64,000 nt of DNA, taken from positions 3,302,363-3,366,362 of the forward strand of contig OU342809.1 of the NCBI GenBank assembly GCA_910591455.2, read 5' to 3'. This DNA comes from Pholis gunnellus (taxonomy: Eukaryota > Chordata > Actinopteri > Perciformes > Pholidae). Positions 12,294-25,823 of the stretch are shown in pieces; positions within the stretch are counted from its first letter, which is position 1, and every line of letters begins with the position of its first letter. Position numbers and translations under genes: made by a program. A model generated the notes under the pieces. It saw nothing but the letters and a program-made list of their open reading frames with translations. It was not told where the DNA came from and did not search any database.

Positions 12294-15200
12294 GTGTGAG
12301 TCCAGAAATGTGGAACATGCAAACCAGGGGCACTCGTCCAAATTGATCTGAAAGATCCACATTCCCATTAGAATACCCCCAAAAAGACATTGAGGTGAAT
12401 TTGATGTGGGATGGTTCCTTTTGTTTTCTATAAACAATCATAGTAATGATGTTGACTACAACAGCGGAGTCGAGCCAACGCGCACGGTGCCATTAACCGG
12501 AAATCTAAGCAGCTAAAAGGAATTCAGAACATCGTTGATTTCATGATTTACACCTGTGCCAGGTGCCTGTGCTACCGTGACAAGTCAAAATATCTCCTGT
12601 GAGAAACGCAACCTAACCAACCTAAGAAAGCCAGATGGGCGGTCACAGTCATGGCGGGAATCCACAACATTAGAGACCATTAGGGTTAGTCTCAGGCAGC
12701 GGTGTGTTTGGATTTGATACTGTTTCTGTCACTATCTGTGTTTGCACACATGTTACGGTACAGTCCATTTGGATTACATCTTTTGGAGAGAAGATTCAGT
12801 GATGTATCACTGATTCCCTTAGAGATACACCAGTATTCCAAGAATGAATCAACAACTTTTTGACCTTTACTCAGAAGTTAACCTAGGTCAGGTAAAAATA
12901 AACAAAAGCACAAGCAGCAGGACCTCTGATCTCCTCAGCATCACGTCCCATCAGCCCTCAGTCTTGCTTTGCTCTCTCTCTCTCTTCTCTCTCCCCTCCT
13001 GGCAGCCTATAGCCCCATACAGCCATCTCTGGCTGCGGTACAGTAACCCTCATCCCCCTCCTGTCCTGGCAGCTCGCCATAGTGTGCCGAGCGGGCAAAG
13101 GGCCAGCCAGCGAGCAGCCGGGCCGTGGGACCGTGGCGTTTGATCTTTAGGGGGGGAAGAGTCACTGCCAGCGCTCAGTCTTCCTCGGCTGAAGCTCTTT
13201 GTGCTTAAGTGGCATTAGCGGCACGGAGATCCTTTAAGACGCCGCAGCCGCGCACGAGACCTGTGGGCAGCTGGCCCTCCGCTGGGGCTGATGGGATTGA
13301 AGGAACCACGGAGTGCTGGGAGTCCGGTCGGACGGGGATGAGGAAAAGGGGGAGAGTGAGGCACGGAAGGAAGAATGGGGGGGGGGTGGCTGGCAAGACT
13401 TGGTATGCGAGTGCTGCCAACTCTGGCCTTGTTCAAATCCCATACAACCGGTGCAGGGGTGGGGTGGGGGGGTGGGGGGGGAGGGGGCATGGTGTGCCAA
13501 CACAGAGGATTAGGGGTGGGAACAGAAATATATGTGTTGGAAGACGTGTTCGGGGGGACAAACACGTGTCCTTGGATTGGTGAACATAACGTATGACTGA
13601 CTATAAAGACGGCTGCCTATGGAGTGGAATGAACGCTTCGGCGTACTATGAACTAAATCTACGTAATGATAATGACGGCGGGGTTTATGTTATTGTACTG
13701 CACGTGCCCGGCACGACTTGTGTGTGCGACGTGGCTCAGTGCGGTGACAGTTGATGGCCCGGGTTTGCCGAGCCGGTGACGGTGGTAATCGCTGCATCTC
13801 GGGCTCGTTTGGCTAACGGCTTTCGGGTCTTAGTGTGAGGCGTCCGTCTGCTCGGTGTCGCTGTGTGTGTCACCGTCACAGCTGCTGGAGCGCTGAAAGA
13901 TGATCCGCTGTCGGTGGATTTCAACGCACTGTGTCTCTACTGCAGGTCTCGATTGATAAAAGTGAAACAAAGCAGGGTCTTAAAGAAACCTTTGTTCCTC
14001 CTTGGCGTTGTGGAGGTTGTTTTATGACGTTTTTTTACCGGTTACACTCGTTGTCTTCTTGCTTCTTCACTGTTCATTTTGTTTGTGCACCGTCTGGCGT
14101 TTTCGGAGAATAGTGCAACCAATGTCACGCGCGAGTATAAACAAATCTTAAGAGTTACACAACTCCATCGATACTATATGTGTTACAGCTACTTTGAGCC
14201 ACCAGTAATGAACTCCCAGCAAACAAAGTAACAATACTCCCCCAGCAAAGTGACACTAAACAAAAGGCCGTGCTCAAACTGACAGTTTATAAAAAAATGA
14301 GTGTTCAGAGGACTCGCGATCTTTGTGAAAGGATTTCCTCGAGCATGTTGTTCCAGAGTTCAGCGGCTCCCGACTAAAGATGTTGGATTACCTTTGTGTC
14401 TTTGATCTCAGCTTTGGAGCAGTTAAACGGAGAGAGAGCACATCCTCTTACTGAAGCAAATGAACCACTCTCTTCCAAAACAAAAAAACCCGAGTTATTG
14501 TTTATCTTTAGGAGCGTGTGAGACTCCTGGCTTTGTGTCCTCTGGAGTTCCTTGGAGCTCATTTCTTCCCCGGTGCTCAGTCGGTCAAAGGTCGTCCCTT
14601 GTGCTAATTGTTTTGAAGGGGATGGAGTGGAGCGAGGCCTGTTCCCCTGGACCGACTCCAGACAACTGAACAATGGCGACCCTCTGTGTGTGTGTGTGTG
14701 CGTGTGTGTGCGTGAGTGACAGCCTGGGTGGCCCACAGCTACGCTACATTGGGGTGGTGGTCGTGGGGTCAAGTCAAGCAGAGTCTGTTCTTGTTTTGCG
14801 GTAGAGAGCAGACCCCCCTACCTTTCCTGGACATAGAACGTGTAACCTTCTAGACTGGAGACGTCAACAGTGTTTTTCCTTTATGAAAGGTTTGATTAGC
14901 TTTACAGAAATCACGTCTACTAGCAGTATAATCACTAAGCGGCATCTGGTAGCTGTGGACAAAGTCTGTGTTGGGGATGTAGTTCATGTGCAAAGTTTGA
15001 CTTAACAAGCTGGACACCCAATTCCAACACATCACTTATTTCTACCTTGCTGTGAATGTCTTGGGAAACTAATTCGTAGGATTAAAATAGGATTTAGATG
15101 CATGAAGATGCACTAAAAGCATGCACAGCTGGCCTGGCTATGATAACAAAACAAGGAGAAGCTCGACTAACAGCACACACAAGTTCATTCTCTGCTCAGG

Positions 15201-15318
15201 TAGACGTTACTCCGCTATATCTTTACATCGTGAACAGTTGTTTGCTGCTACAGTAATGCTCTGAATGTCCTATATTGCCCCTTAAACTTCCATTGTTTTT
15301 AATGACCATGTTTTTAAT

Positions 15319-15530
15319 GTCTATGAGAAAATGACTCTACTTCTCTCTTGATTTATTACCTCAGTAAACATTGTAAACATGAGTTTATGGTCTCAATCTC
15401 TAGTTTCAAGTCTTCTTCAATACAGCATGATGTTCATTTAGTAAATGATGGTCCATTTAGAGTAATAGACCATAAAGCAGGGGATGCTTTAGGGCGGGTT
15501 TAGTGTGATTGATAGGTTGCTGCCACAGCG
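15319..15530. repeat. Dispersed repeat, copy A (145 bp identical to 35666-35810)
   Basis: Positions 15319-15463 are identical, base for base in my reading, to 35666-35810 in the same orientation. Similarity continues with small differences ('gaccataaagcaggggatgc') to about 15525. The element belongs to a repeat abundant in percomorph fish that carries a 'caagatggcg' segment downstream; here that right part is missing. It has no ORF and is presumably non-autonomous. Confidence 0.85.
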
Positions 15531-15868
15531 TTGTCCCGGGAGTTTTCCGCTACATGAAAGTTAATTGAAACATTTTGGTCGCCTAACAAAATGTGCTACA
15601 TGGATGTATTTGGAAGAAATGTATTAATAGGCTTTGACTTCCTTTCAAATAGATATACACACACACCTCCACCTCCAACTGCACTCAGTCCTCATGCAGG
15701 ATGTCCACCTCTGGTTTGTCCCACCAACCAGATGCTCTTATAATAACTGCCAACAGCGGCCTAATTACAGGGGCCTCCTCACTTAAGGTCACACAACAAC
15801 CAGCAAATCAGCAACAAACAACCACATAATAGCCCTCATCCTGCTCGCCATCCCATCATCCCTACTCT

Positions 15869-15891
15869 GGGGGGGGGGGGGGGGGGGGGGG
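15869..15891. repeat. Poly-G tract, 23 bp
   Basis: An uninterrupted run of 23 G. Confidence 0.95.
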
Positions 15892-17272
15892 TCATTGCCC
15901 ATGCTGCTTCAGGGCCTCCTTCCTTTCCCAGTGTTTACCGCATTCCTCCCATACTTTAGCCGTACAGGCATGGGAAGCTCGAGACCATGCGAGGATGTAT
16001 GTGTGTCAACGCGTGTGCGTGGAACCGAAGCAGCTGTCGAGGAGCGAGGGATTCTCGTCTTAACTTGTTCGTCTCGACTCATTTCCTGACGTGCGGTTGC
16101 TGTTTTTTTTTTTTTGCGGGATGTTACGGAGGTCTGACGGAGGCCATGCGTCACTGGAATGCAACAAGCTCAGACCTCATTGTCTGCTATCACGTGGAGT
16201 TTGATGTCTTTTGTGTTTGTCTCTCAACACAGGCTCCGCGTTTGTCCCGAAGAGTTACCTCTCTAGACAATAGTTTGAGCTAGACGTACTTAAGTTGCTA
16301 GTTTACAAGTAAACGGTAGCTCATTTCAAATGTATGTAGTTCCGCTTTAGCTTCTGTCTCGCACGCTTTGATTCCTTCATGTATTTTCAAAAACCAGGTG
16401 TCTACATTCTGAGCTTAACTGTGGGCTTCTGCACTGGACGCGTCATCAGATAAAAGAGCCTTTGTATTGTTAGCATTACACAGCTACATCCCCACAAGGC
16501 TTTGGCAGTGCTCCTGTCACATAAAAAGTTAAAAAGAGGAATCTCTGACTCAGAAAAACAACAACAATGGGTGTAATTGGACGTTTGGACCTTTTTGTTT
16601 TGGATTCATTATCTTTCCCCCTGAAACAAAGTCATAAAATATAAACAGGAAGTCATAAAAACACAATATGCAGTAATTGAAGAAAACAGGATGGCGCGGT
16701 GCATCAGTGACATGCCATTAAACTCCAACATTCCTGTGTTTAGACGCCGAGCGTCGCTTCGTCGACTTTGTTTATGCTGCAGTTTGGATTACAGCGACAC
16801 AATGATCCTTTGTGTCGGCTGAGGACTTGAGGAGCGGACACACACCCCTGTTGTCTGGCTGCTATGCATCAACATCTGCACATTTGCACTTCTTGGCTCA
16901 GGAGCAGCTGTTGTCTGATTAAGTCATATCAAGTTGATTGTTGAAGACAGTCTGCTAATGCTAGCACTACCGCAGGAATCGAAGGACACTGTTTTAGATA
17001 AACACTAACAGAAGCAAGATAGCAGACGGATATGATACAACGGTGGGTTGTGTGGATGTAGTGTGTCTGTATGTTAATGCTAATGACATTTACCAAATAA
17101 AGTATCAAATACAGGTATGCAAAAATGTGTCACGTATACAACTAACCAAAACAAATACTTCTGCTATAGGCTAGACTCTTAGTCGTTGTGCTTCCATTCA
17201 ACTGGCTTGGAGTGTCAGAAGTTGGCGATGTAGGCAGCGCTCTACACGTGGCTCTGATCCACCGGTAAACGA

Positions 17273-17292
17273 AGAAGAAGAAGAAGAAGAAG
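17273..17292. repeat. (GAA)n microsatellite
   Basis: About six to seven GAA units. Confidence 0.85.
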
Positions 17293-18279
17293 TAATAGAG
17301 GTTGCGAACCAGAAACAAAGTTGCCTTGACCGATCTACGATAGAAAAGAAGAGGTCTTTAGGGATTTATTTCCACTGGGCACGTTTTAATTGTTCTTTTT
17401 GCATCAGCTAGTATTGGCCATGTTTCATGCTGTCCAGAAAGACGATATCAAATATTTATCTTGAAAGAGGCCAACAGCAGAAACAGCTGATCACCTTTTT
17501 CTATCGTTTCTTTATGGCTCTTACGATACTTCAAAAGTCGCATGAAAATACGTTGAAAGGTCCGCTCAAGGTGCGCACCTTCGGTCCATCTCATTCGGAA
17601 GTGTGCTAATACTGGATATTTCCACAGCTAACAGACACATTTAGTCTCGATAATGTCGCTCGTCTCCTCATGGGGCGGTGGAGTGGTGAAACCGACATGG
17701 CACGGATACAAGAGACTGTCCTTTCTGACCCTGTCTCTGATAGGTCGATGGACACACGGCTAATGAAACTGAATACTTCCTGAAGACGTTTCACATTGAA
17801 AGCCTCCTAGGAAAAGGACAAACAATGCCATGTGAGCCACTGGAAGGCCATCAGCAATCAATTAGCGAGTGAGGACAGTTACAAAGAGAAACCCGGAGCA
17901 ACACATTGGGGAGCGGGATGTGATAATGTTGGTGTACTGATGCAAATGAAGCTGTGGGAATGCAAATCATCCCGAATGTATGAAGACACGAGGAGGGCGT
18001 GCCAAGTTTAAATTAGCAGAAAACAGGGTGGCTTACAAAAATCTGCTAAAAATATACTGTGGGATGAAGTATTCTAGTCAATATTTAATATACAGAATCA
18101 GCCGGCGAGTTTGCACTCGTCCAGTGTCTTGTTTTGACGGTTGCCTGTACACGGAGTCTGCTGGCTGACGTCTATACATGTCTGCACAGCTGTTTAGAAA
18201 TTAAGATGTGCCCGCTCCCTTCTCAGTGGCCCAACAAGGAATGTCGGCAATGTTTTGCTAGAAGAAAGCTAGTGGATCC

Positions 18280-18282
<3 letters not shown>

Positions 18283-18332
<50 letters not shown>
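18283..18332. repeat. (GA)n microsatellite
   Basis: A perfect GA run of about 50 bp. Confidence 0.95.
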
Positions 18333-18334
<2 letters not shown>

Positions 18335-19178
18335 GTTACTCAATTCCACACATGCACACGCCACCTCCAGTAGAACATGCATTCACAGATCAACAATGAA
18401 GAAACTCTCTTCGCCCCCCCTCCCCCTCCCCCTCCGTGTTTCCTGTTTTCTTCATGTTTGTTTGCAAACCCGCTCTCGAAGGACGCCCTTCAGCGCGGCG
18501 CTTCCTGTTTTCACTCGACCACAGAAGTCAAAAGTGCAGGGCGGCAGGACATCTCTGTCCCCTTGAGCAGGCGGCAAAGAAACACACCTTGACTTTTCCG
18601 TCACCTGCTCAAGGAAAACACAACAGTGCACACTTGACATTGCGCGCTTGACATTGCAAGATTTTTGCAGCTGTAAATCAAGATTATTGGCTGCAATGAA
18701 CATGTTATAATAGTATTATTACTTTCATTACTTCATTACTTTATATTAATGTAATAAATATACAAATGTAAATTGGGTGGTAATCTGCATGAGAAATAAA
18801 GAAAGAATCTATTTGCCGTGATGACTCAGCGGTTTGCTGAGTATGTAGAAGATCCAGTTTAATCATCACAACAAATCCTTTTGACAGCAACCGTCACTAA
18901 ATGTTTTGACTGGAAGCAGAGCTGGTGATGCACGGAGAGAAATACATTCTCCAATGTCTGACGTTCAGCTGACCTGAAATCAGTAAATAAAAACTCAACC
19001 AAGCTCCGGGTCGGCCTACTTCTCTTTCAAACTATACCAGCAAGTCCAGGTAATGTTCATCAAATGTATAAAGTGCTGTACGCTGCACTCATTCTTTATA
19101 TTTGATACTGTAGCTGTGTTTTATTAATGGGGTTCTAAAACAGGTTATGCTTCTGGTGATCATACTAAAAATCATTGT

Positions 19179-19225
19179 ATTTGCAGATGATGTGGTTGTA
19201 TTTTCTTTCTTTTTGTTAACGTGTT
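19179..19225 (+). mobile_element. Possible LINE reverse-transcriptase scrap
   Basis: 'atttgcagatgatgtggtt' reads F-A-D-D-V-V and matches the ADD-box sequence of the LINE remnant at 9562-9579. It is followed by 'tgttaacgtgttaaag', comparable to 'tgttaactcgttaaga' at 9581, with extra T-rich bases between. It is probably a second, more decayed fragment of the same family, but the match is short. Confidence 0.35.
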
Positions 19226-19555
19226 AAAGATTGAAGCTGATGAGAAAATCAGTCTAATTACGGCAACAAGGCAACGTTCTCCACAAACAACATCACGCAG
19301 TCAAACACACAGCAAACACGATGATGAGCCTCCTGTCACTTCCTCATAGAGACAGCTTCAGAAAACAACAGCTCAATTCTGAGCTGGTATGCAAATCACA
19401 TGCTGAGTGCTAAACACTCCCGAAAGCTACGGAGTGAAAGGAAAGAGGCCTGTTTGCATCTGCACATGTGAATGCAGAGTGACAGGCAGAAATGGGCCAA
19501 AGGCAGAGAGGGAAGTGTGCTCCCAGTGAAGGGGAAATCCTCTCTGTGGGTCTCA

Positions 19556-19580
19556 CACACACACACACACACACACACAC
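19556..19580. repeat. (CA)n microsatellite
   Basis: CA run of about 25 bp, with a second CA run at 19651-19674 some 70 bp further on. Confidence 0.9.
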
Positions 19581-20990
19581 AGCATGTGATCGGGACTCTT
19601 TAATGAAGCTGACCAAGCCCCTCTACACAATCCCCTCATGTCTGTTGCAACACACACACACACACACACACACAGATACAGGAGCAGGAGCAGGACAGCG
19701 GTGAGGTCGATGCAGAGCAGAGACAGAGTGATGGAGCTGTTGATAACACTGGAGCCGCCATTGTCTTCTCCCAGCTCAGACCAGGGTGTGTGTGTCTGGT
19801 GTGCGTGTCTGGGGCTGTCACGGAACAGCTGGAGGGAACCTCCCTGGAAATCAGTTTCTGTATGACTCTGACAATGAAAAAAATAAAATGAATATAACTA
19901 ATAATAACAGACAGTTATGGGTGAGCGTGAGTTCACACAGTCTTGTCTCCAAAAATGACATTCCCATACAACAAAACTGCATTGTGAATAACGTTCAGAG
20001 GGAATTACGGACTACGTTTGCTTTTGTATCACAAAAGAAGTTTCAAATAGGACTGCGGATGTGTGCGTGGGGAGGATGTTGTGGTGGCAGATGGCTCCAA
20101 AAACAAAGAGCTTTCACCCAGGATACTGTAGTTTGTGTCACATGTGAACCAGGTATTTTAAGTGCTTTTGTTGCGTTGTTTTGTTTCAATATTGTAGTCA
20201 TTTTAAGCCAAACCATTCTGTTTTTTACAAGCTGGTTTTTTTTGCCGAAACCTAACCAAGTACTTCTCGAGCGTGTTTTGTTTCAATTTACAACATTAAC
20301 CACATTTTTCAAACTGTTTTCAAACTGCGACTGTTTCCAGTTTGCAACCTAATTGAGAGCAGGTTAGCTGTATGATGGTCATTTTGTAAGAGACAGAGTT
20401 GATTCACAAAAAACACACAGCAGCTGCCCTCTACAACACAGGAAATAAGTGTGTGTGTGTGTGTGCACGCTTGAGTGAGCATGTAAGAACGTTTGCACAA
20501 CACAGGAAACATGCGCGCCTACTTGTCTGCATCTGTGTGTGTGTGTGTGTGTGTATGTCTGCATGTGCTCCCCGGTCCCCCAGGTGATGTAGGTGTAAAT
20601 GGTTCTTTGATTAACATGTGAATGGGGTGCGGATGGTGGAGACGAGATCTCACTGTGGGCCGGAGAGGTCTGAGGCTACATCCACAATAATACGTTTTCC
20701 TTTAAAACCAGGTTTTTAAAATGTTTCTGTGTGAACTTCACAATCGTTGTGCAGAACAAAATAAGCATTAGTAAGAAAAGAAGTTCAGTGTCCGTCGCCC
20801 ATTGAAAGAATCTTTTACAAGAACTTGTTTAGGAACTTGAGACGTTATCTACTTTTTGACCTTTCAGTTTTGGTTCCACGTCTCTGTTGAGAAGTCACGC
20901 AGTAACACAACAGCAGATCACAAAGGACAACATGACAAGGTGTTAGTCATGTGCAACGTTTCCGTCTCAGACAAACTCGTCTCTAAAGTC

Positions 20991-21100
20991 ATTGTGAGGA
21001 ACTTCTAACTGGTCATGAAACAGTGTCTGTACGAGAGGCTATTTCTATATAGTTCATCTAAACACTCGTCATCGGTGCCACCGAGTCGGTTTCTGGTGAA
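20991..21100. repeat. Dispersed repeat, copy 1 (partner at 25824-25973)
   Basis: Two blocks, 'gtgaggaacttctaactggt' and 'gtcatcggtgccaccg', occur in the same order and orientation here and at 25824-25973, with different spacing (about 55 and 95 bp). It is an unidentified dispersed repeat family. Confidence 0.55.
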
Positions 21101-21765
21101 AACACCTTCAGGTCAGACTCCAGCAGGGCCTCCGACAGAGACCAGTCCACCAGGAACAGACCAAAGGGAGGGGAAGGGCGGCACGGGAAACCCAGAACCA
21201 GACTGTCAGACCCTGCTGGAGGTAAAATGAGAGGTTTTCTAAAGGGACTCTGGTGCTCTGGAAACACTACGGCTTTTGTCCACAGGGACCGTCAGAAATC
21301 AACACAAAAACCAAAGCTCTCTGAAAGCGAGTCGGCCCCGATAAGCCACAGCCGTCATCAATATGCCGGTACAAACCAGAGTACAGCATGTACTGAATGA
21401 GTTGTGTTGCGTGCTGCGAGTGTGTGTGCGTGTGTTTGAGTTCTTGCCCCTGTGCAGATAGAGTCGGTGCGATAAGAGAAGGAAGCATGTGGTTTGTTAT
21501 CTGCGAGCAGGAGCCTTGCAGCCTTGCAGCTCCTCCTGTTTCAACTCTGTTAATCTGGAACTCTGCTGCAGCCGAGAGCTCTTCTGAACAAATCTGTCTT
21601 CGCTGTGTTGCGTTTTTACGTCACACACCAGTGAAGTCTTGATTGCTGACGCACACTTTTCACCCTGACACACTTGTGTTTGTAACTACCACAACAAACC
21701 TCTGCTTATTGCACAATAAGAGCTATGCGCTTTATTCCCTTCATGTTGATTTTTCACTCTCTCTT

Positions 21766-22113
21766 CCAAACCAGAGTTGGTGATTGGTGGAACTTTGAAA
21801 GACTAAATAAATGAGTTTTGATGATTTGTGTTCTGTTTCTGTGGAGTTTGAATGAAGTGTGTTGATCATTGAGGTCAAATGTTTCTGTCAATAGAGTCTG
21901 GTGGTTTTGAGGAGGCGCGTCTAACTCAGTGAATTAAGGGTTTCTTTTGACCAAACCAGAGTTGGTGATTTTTGGAACAGTGGAAAGACAAAGAGGTCGA
22001 TGAGGTTTATTTTCTTTCTATTGAGTTTGAATGGAGTATGCTTCGATGATCAGCGAGGTGAAAGTACCGCTTCTGTCAATTAAGTCTTGTGGCATTGAGG
22101 AGAGCGTATTAAT
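21766..22113. repeat. ~185-bp tandem repeat, nearly two units (family also at 44236)
   Basis: 'ccaaaccagagttggtgatt' starts at 21766 and again at 21951, a period of 185 bp. The units share 'ggaa..tggaaagac', 'gtttgaatg.agt', 'tctgtcaat.gagtc' and 'gtgg.nttgagga' words in order. The unit ends with 'tgaattaagggttt'. A second locus with the same unit occurs at 44236-44520. No ORF spans the array. Confidence 0.75.
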
Positions 22114-23351
22114 TGTATGTTTTGTACGTTGATGAATTATAATAATTGTCTAAATCCCTGTTGATTTTATGCTATATATTTTCTTAAACATGTGTCACAT
22201 ATAAAGGGGTAAACATGTGTGTGTCACGCTTACATTACTGCTGATCGGAGCTGGAGCCCATGAATACCTGTGACTACTGCAGAGGAAGTTGTCCTGGAAA
22301 TAAATACAAGTGGGAACGGGTCTCTAGATGCAACTTCATCTCATCTCACCATGATGTTGATTGTGGTGCACTTAGAGCCCATTTACACCCAATAATAGCT
22401 CACGATCTGTATCTGGATTAGAGCCTGACTGAGACTGCAAGCTGATTTTTGAGACAACAACATATGAGCCTTTTTTTTTTATATAAATAGTTTAAGCAAA
22501 TATTTTTTTTAAAGATCCCAGATATTTGGTTTAGTTTGCAACCTATATATTTAGAGAAACTACGTAATGTAAACACTGTGCCTAAACTGTCTCACACATA
22601 TATTTGTGGAAGTCGGTTGATAATATTTGGCATGTATCGGTAGGGTCTAGTCTGGATGTGTTATGGATGATAGTAATCTGGTAATCAGACGCACACATAA
22701 CCGTCATGGTTTGCAGAGGAAGGGTTCGTCTGTAGCTGTTTGTGCAGAGAGAGGCAGAGCTAACTGAGCTTTCACTCGTTGGCCTGGTGTTTTCTTAAGA
22801 ACGTGGTCGAAATGTACAGATGCCAATCACACACCGGGCTGAGATCCAATCACATCGCACGCCAGATCGCCTTCACATGTGTTCTTTTGCATTCACCTCC
22901 ACCTGCATTGACAGCAAATAGAGATCACACGTTGACGTGGTGTGAATGGGGAATACAATAACTTATTGTTGAGATACTTGGTTGTTCCCAAGTGTTTGTT
23001 TTGTCTCTTTGTTTGTCTAGTCGTGGTATCTATCACTTCTCACACCCAGTTCCTCTTTCTAGCACGAACCGACGTCGCTAACTTTCCGATTTTTTGCAAC
23101 ACAGCGGCGTCTTTTTGTTGTTCTCACGCGACGATTTCCCCGATAGGCCACGCTCAACTTCCTGAGTATGTGTCATATGCGAACACACACACACACACAC
23201 ACACAAACACGCAGACAGGTCTAGCTCCAGACCCGATTAGAGCATGTGGTGAGTCTTTGTTTGAGGACAAAGGATTTCCCCGTCTGAGACGAGCAGCCGG
23301 TGGCAAAGAAACGAGGAGGAGGACAAAGATTAGCTGCTGAAGGGAGAGTGT

Positions 23352-23377
23352 GGGGGGGGGGGGGGGGGGGGGGGGGG
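23352..23377. repeat. Poly-G tract, 26 bp
   Basis: An uninterrupted run of 26 G. Confidence 0.95.
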
Positions 23378-25618
23378 TATGAGGGCCGTTTGGAAAAGAT
23401 GGAAGTTAAAGGTATGAAACCATTCTGATCCTAAGATTCGAGTTTGACACTTTGGAGAAAAAGCCTTTCTGTTCGGACTGTTTGACTAACTATGTGTAGT
23501 TTAAACTGAAACGTAATTGTTCTGTGGCCTAATGAAGCCACACTTACAGACTGGAGTCTATTACCCAGCAGGTATTAATCAGAGATAATGGAGGAGTGTC
23601 ACTGACCTCTAAGCTCCCTGCGTTTTTTTTCTTCATTCACCTGGTAATTGAGGCTCATTCCACTCACTCATCTTCAATCAGTGAGTCAGTCAGTATGGAA
23701 ATGTGAGCCGAGGGGAAATGTAAATGTCTGGAAACAAGTCGAAACTCTTTAGAAACAGAGGCTTTAAGGGACGTGGACACTTTCTGTGCTGTCCTCTGAC
23801 ACACCTGTCACGTGTTCAGCGGTCAGGGGTTTGGGGGAGAAAAACACAAGAATACAGAAAAGAAATGAAGACCAGCAACAACAACAAACTGGACATGAAA
23901 TCCAGAATGTCTGTAGGAAATGAATGGAGAGGAACAAAGAGAGTTAAAGAAAGTCAAGGGGTTTTCCAGAAGCAGAAATCAAAGAAATTAGGAGCAAACA
24001 AGGCGATAAACAAGTTAACAGACGATGAATGATCTGACCTGAGAAACTAACGAATCATGTGGTGATGCACTTGGACCGATTTTAAAGAACGATACCACAT
24101 GATGACGGGTTACATCACATCCCGAGTTTCGACAAAACGGCCAAATGTTGCTGTTAGTTTGTTGTTGTTTTGCATTTTCAGCAAAACCCGTGAAATCAGT
24201 GGTGTCCGTGGTTTCGACCCCGCAGTGATTTTTTTTTGTCAACCTTTTCCCAAACACGGCTGCTGCACGTCTACGTGGCAGAAATGTCTCCTCCGACCCT
24301 CCCCGTGGTCATTTGTGTCGCACGTCAGCGATCCTCCATTACTGTTGATGAATAAATGCACCAGAGTAAATAACATACTGGATCCGTGAGAACATGACTT
24401 TTGATCTAATCAGCGGTTGCCGGCTTAATAACATTTGATTTGGAAGTGTCAGTGTCGAGGGAAAGGTTTGAGACTTTTAAAGTTGAAGTTCCCTTTGGTG
24501 CTCACACTATAGATACAGATATATTTAAACAAGCTTCCTTTTCTTTTCCCTTTGGCTTTCCATTCTCACTACGCCGCTGATTTTACATCCCAACATTGTT
24601 TTTTTTTTAACACGCTCTCCAGAGCCGGAGAAATCTGTAGCGAAGACTCTTTATTTCACCCCCACCTCGCTGTGGCCTCTTTCCCACTGGACAAAAAAAC
24701 CCCCAATAACATCAGGTTTTTGCCTTCAGTGGGAAAGATTGCAATCAGCATTCATTCCCAGGACAAATGACTCTGCAGTAGTCACAGCTTTTCATTGACT
24801 GCCGCTCCAGTTGATACTTTTAGCGAAGTTGAAAAATGGCTAATTTTGGTGGAGCGAGTTCTGATTGTGGCCAATAAAGCCAATCTCACAGGTGCTGCAT
24901 TCATTCTTTAATTGCTGTATATCTGCTGTTTTCCTCTGTCAGTCGGTAGCATCAGTGAGCCTCCATCGAATCGTACCAAGATGTTGTCTGTGACGCTCAC
25001 ATTTGTCCTCTGCCATTGGATTTCACTTTGGACAAGAGCTTTCTGGAAAAACGCTGAGGTTGAATGAGAGGAAGCGAGTCGTTCCTACATGTTGAAACAG
25101 AGTTTTCACATTTATGTGGACCCGTCATGACAACTTGATCAGGCTGATCGGACAACAATATAGTGGCGTGCAGCATTTGAACGCTTTCAGTCAAAAATAA
25201 AAAGGCTTTTCTGATATTTAGTGCGGTTCGTGTACAGAGGGTGATGGCAGATGACAGGGACAAAGAGAGGGGGCCAAATTGAAACAACGGGTGAGAGAGG
25301 AAGGGGAAGAGGGGGCCATGGGCAAAAAAAAAAGGGGGGGAGAGAGAGGGGGGGCAGAGGCAGAATAATAGGGAGAGCAGCAGGGAGGAGGAGGTAGTGA
25401 GGGAGGGAGTTTGCTGGTGAAAGAGAGCAGAATTCATTTGAAGGTGAATAGAAACAGCTTGCCTCCATTCAGAGGGACTCCTGTCACGCTGGGAGGAGGT
25501 GGAAAGGGGGAGAGGGGAGGGTGCTGCGGCAGCCGAAGGGCCAGTGTTAACGCCGGGGGCCCGCAACACACTTCATATGCTAACACGCCACAGAGACACT
25601 GGCAGGGATGCAACAACA

Positions 25619-25650
25619 CACGCACACACACACACACACACACGCACACA
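25619..25650. repeat. (CA)n microsatellite, lightly interrupted
   Basis: CA repeats with occasional CG steps over about 32 bp. Confidence 0.85.
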
Positions 25651-25823
25651 CAGACATGCAGGCTGTAGGTGAAGAGGCAGGCTGCTGTCTGTCTGTGTGT
25701 ACGTTCATGTACTGTGTGTGTTTCTCCCCATGAATCTACATACATGTACATTTCCATCACATTTCCAGGCCTTAAAGTGACACTCTTGAAGATTTTCACT
25801 CAAATAAATGTCAGTGAAAGTTA

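Larger units (their letters stand above)
10206..15318. other. Intergenic, no gene seen
   Basis: The stretch holds a 38-bp poly-C tract (10453-10490), a GACCAAG-rich repeat (about 12163-12293), G-rich imperfect runs at 13376-13490, a short TG tract at about 14683-14711 and several short ORFs with no known domain. ORFs at 13205-13596 overlap on both strands and result from G/C-rich low-complexity sequence. Confidence 0.5.
15892..21765. other. Intergenic, no gene seen
   Basis: Short ORFs only. Contents are (GAA)n at 17273-17292, (GA)n at 18283-18332, CA/TG microsatellites at 19556-19580, 19651-19674, 20449-20464 and 20535-20552, a LINE fragment at about 19179-19260 and a dispersed repeat at 20991-21100. 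The 188-codon ORF at 19786-20352 has no recognisable domain. Confidence 0.5.

Noticed and set aside
13205..13596. Five overlapping ORFs on both strands
   Set aside because: G/C-rich low complexity lowers stop frequency in all frames; none has a domain or splice context.
19786..20352. 188-codon plus-strand ORF
   Set aside because: No recognisable motif, and it crosses AT-rich sequence with unlikely composition (Phe-rich end). I cannot support a gene.
24997..25569. 190-codon minus-strand ORF
   Set aside because: It covers purine-rich low-complexity DNA read as Ser/Leu/Pro; no domain.
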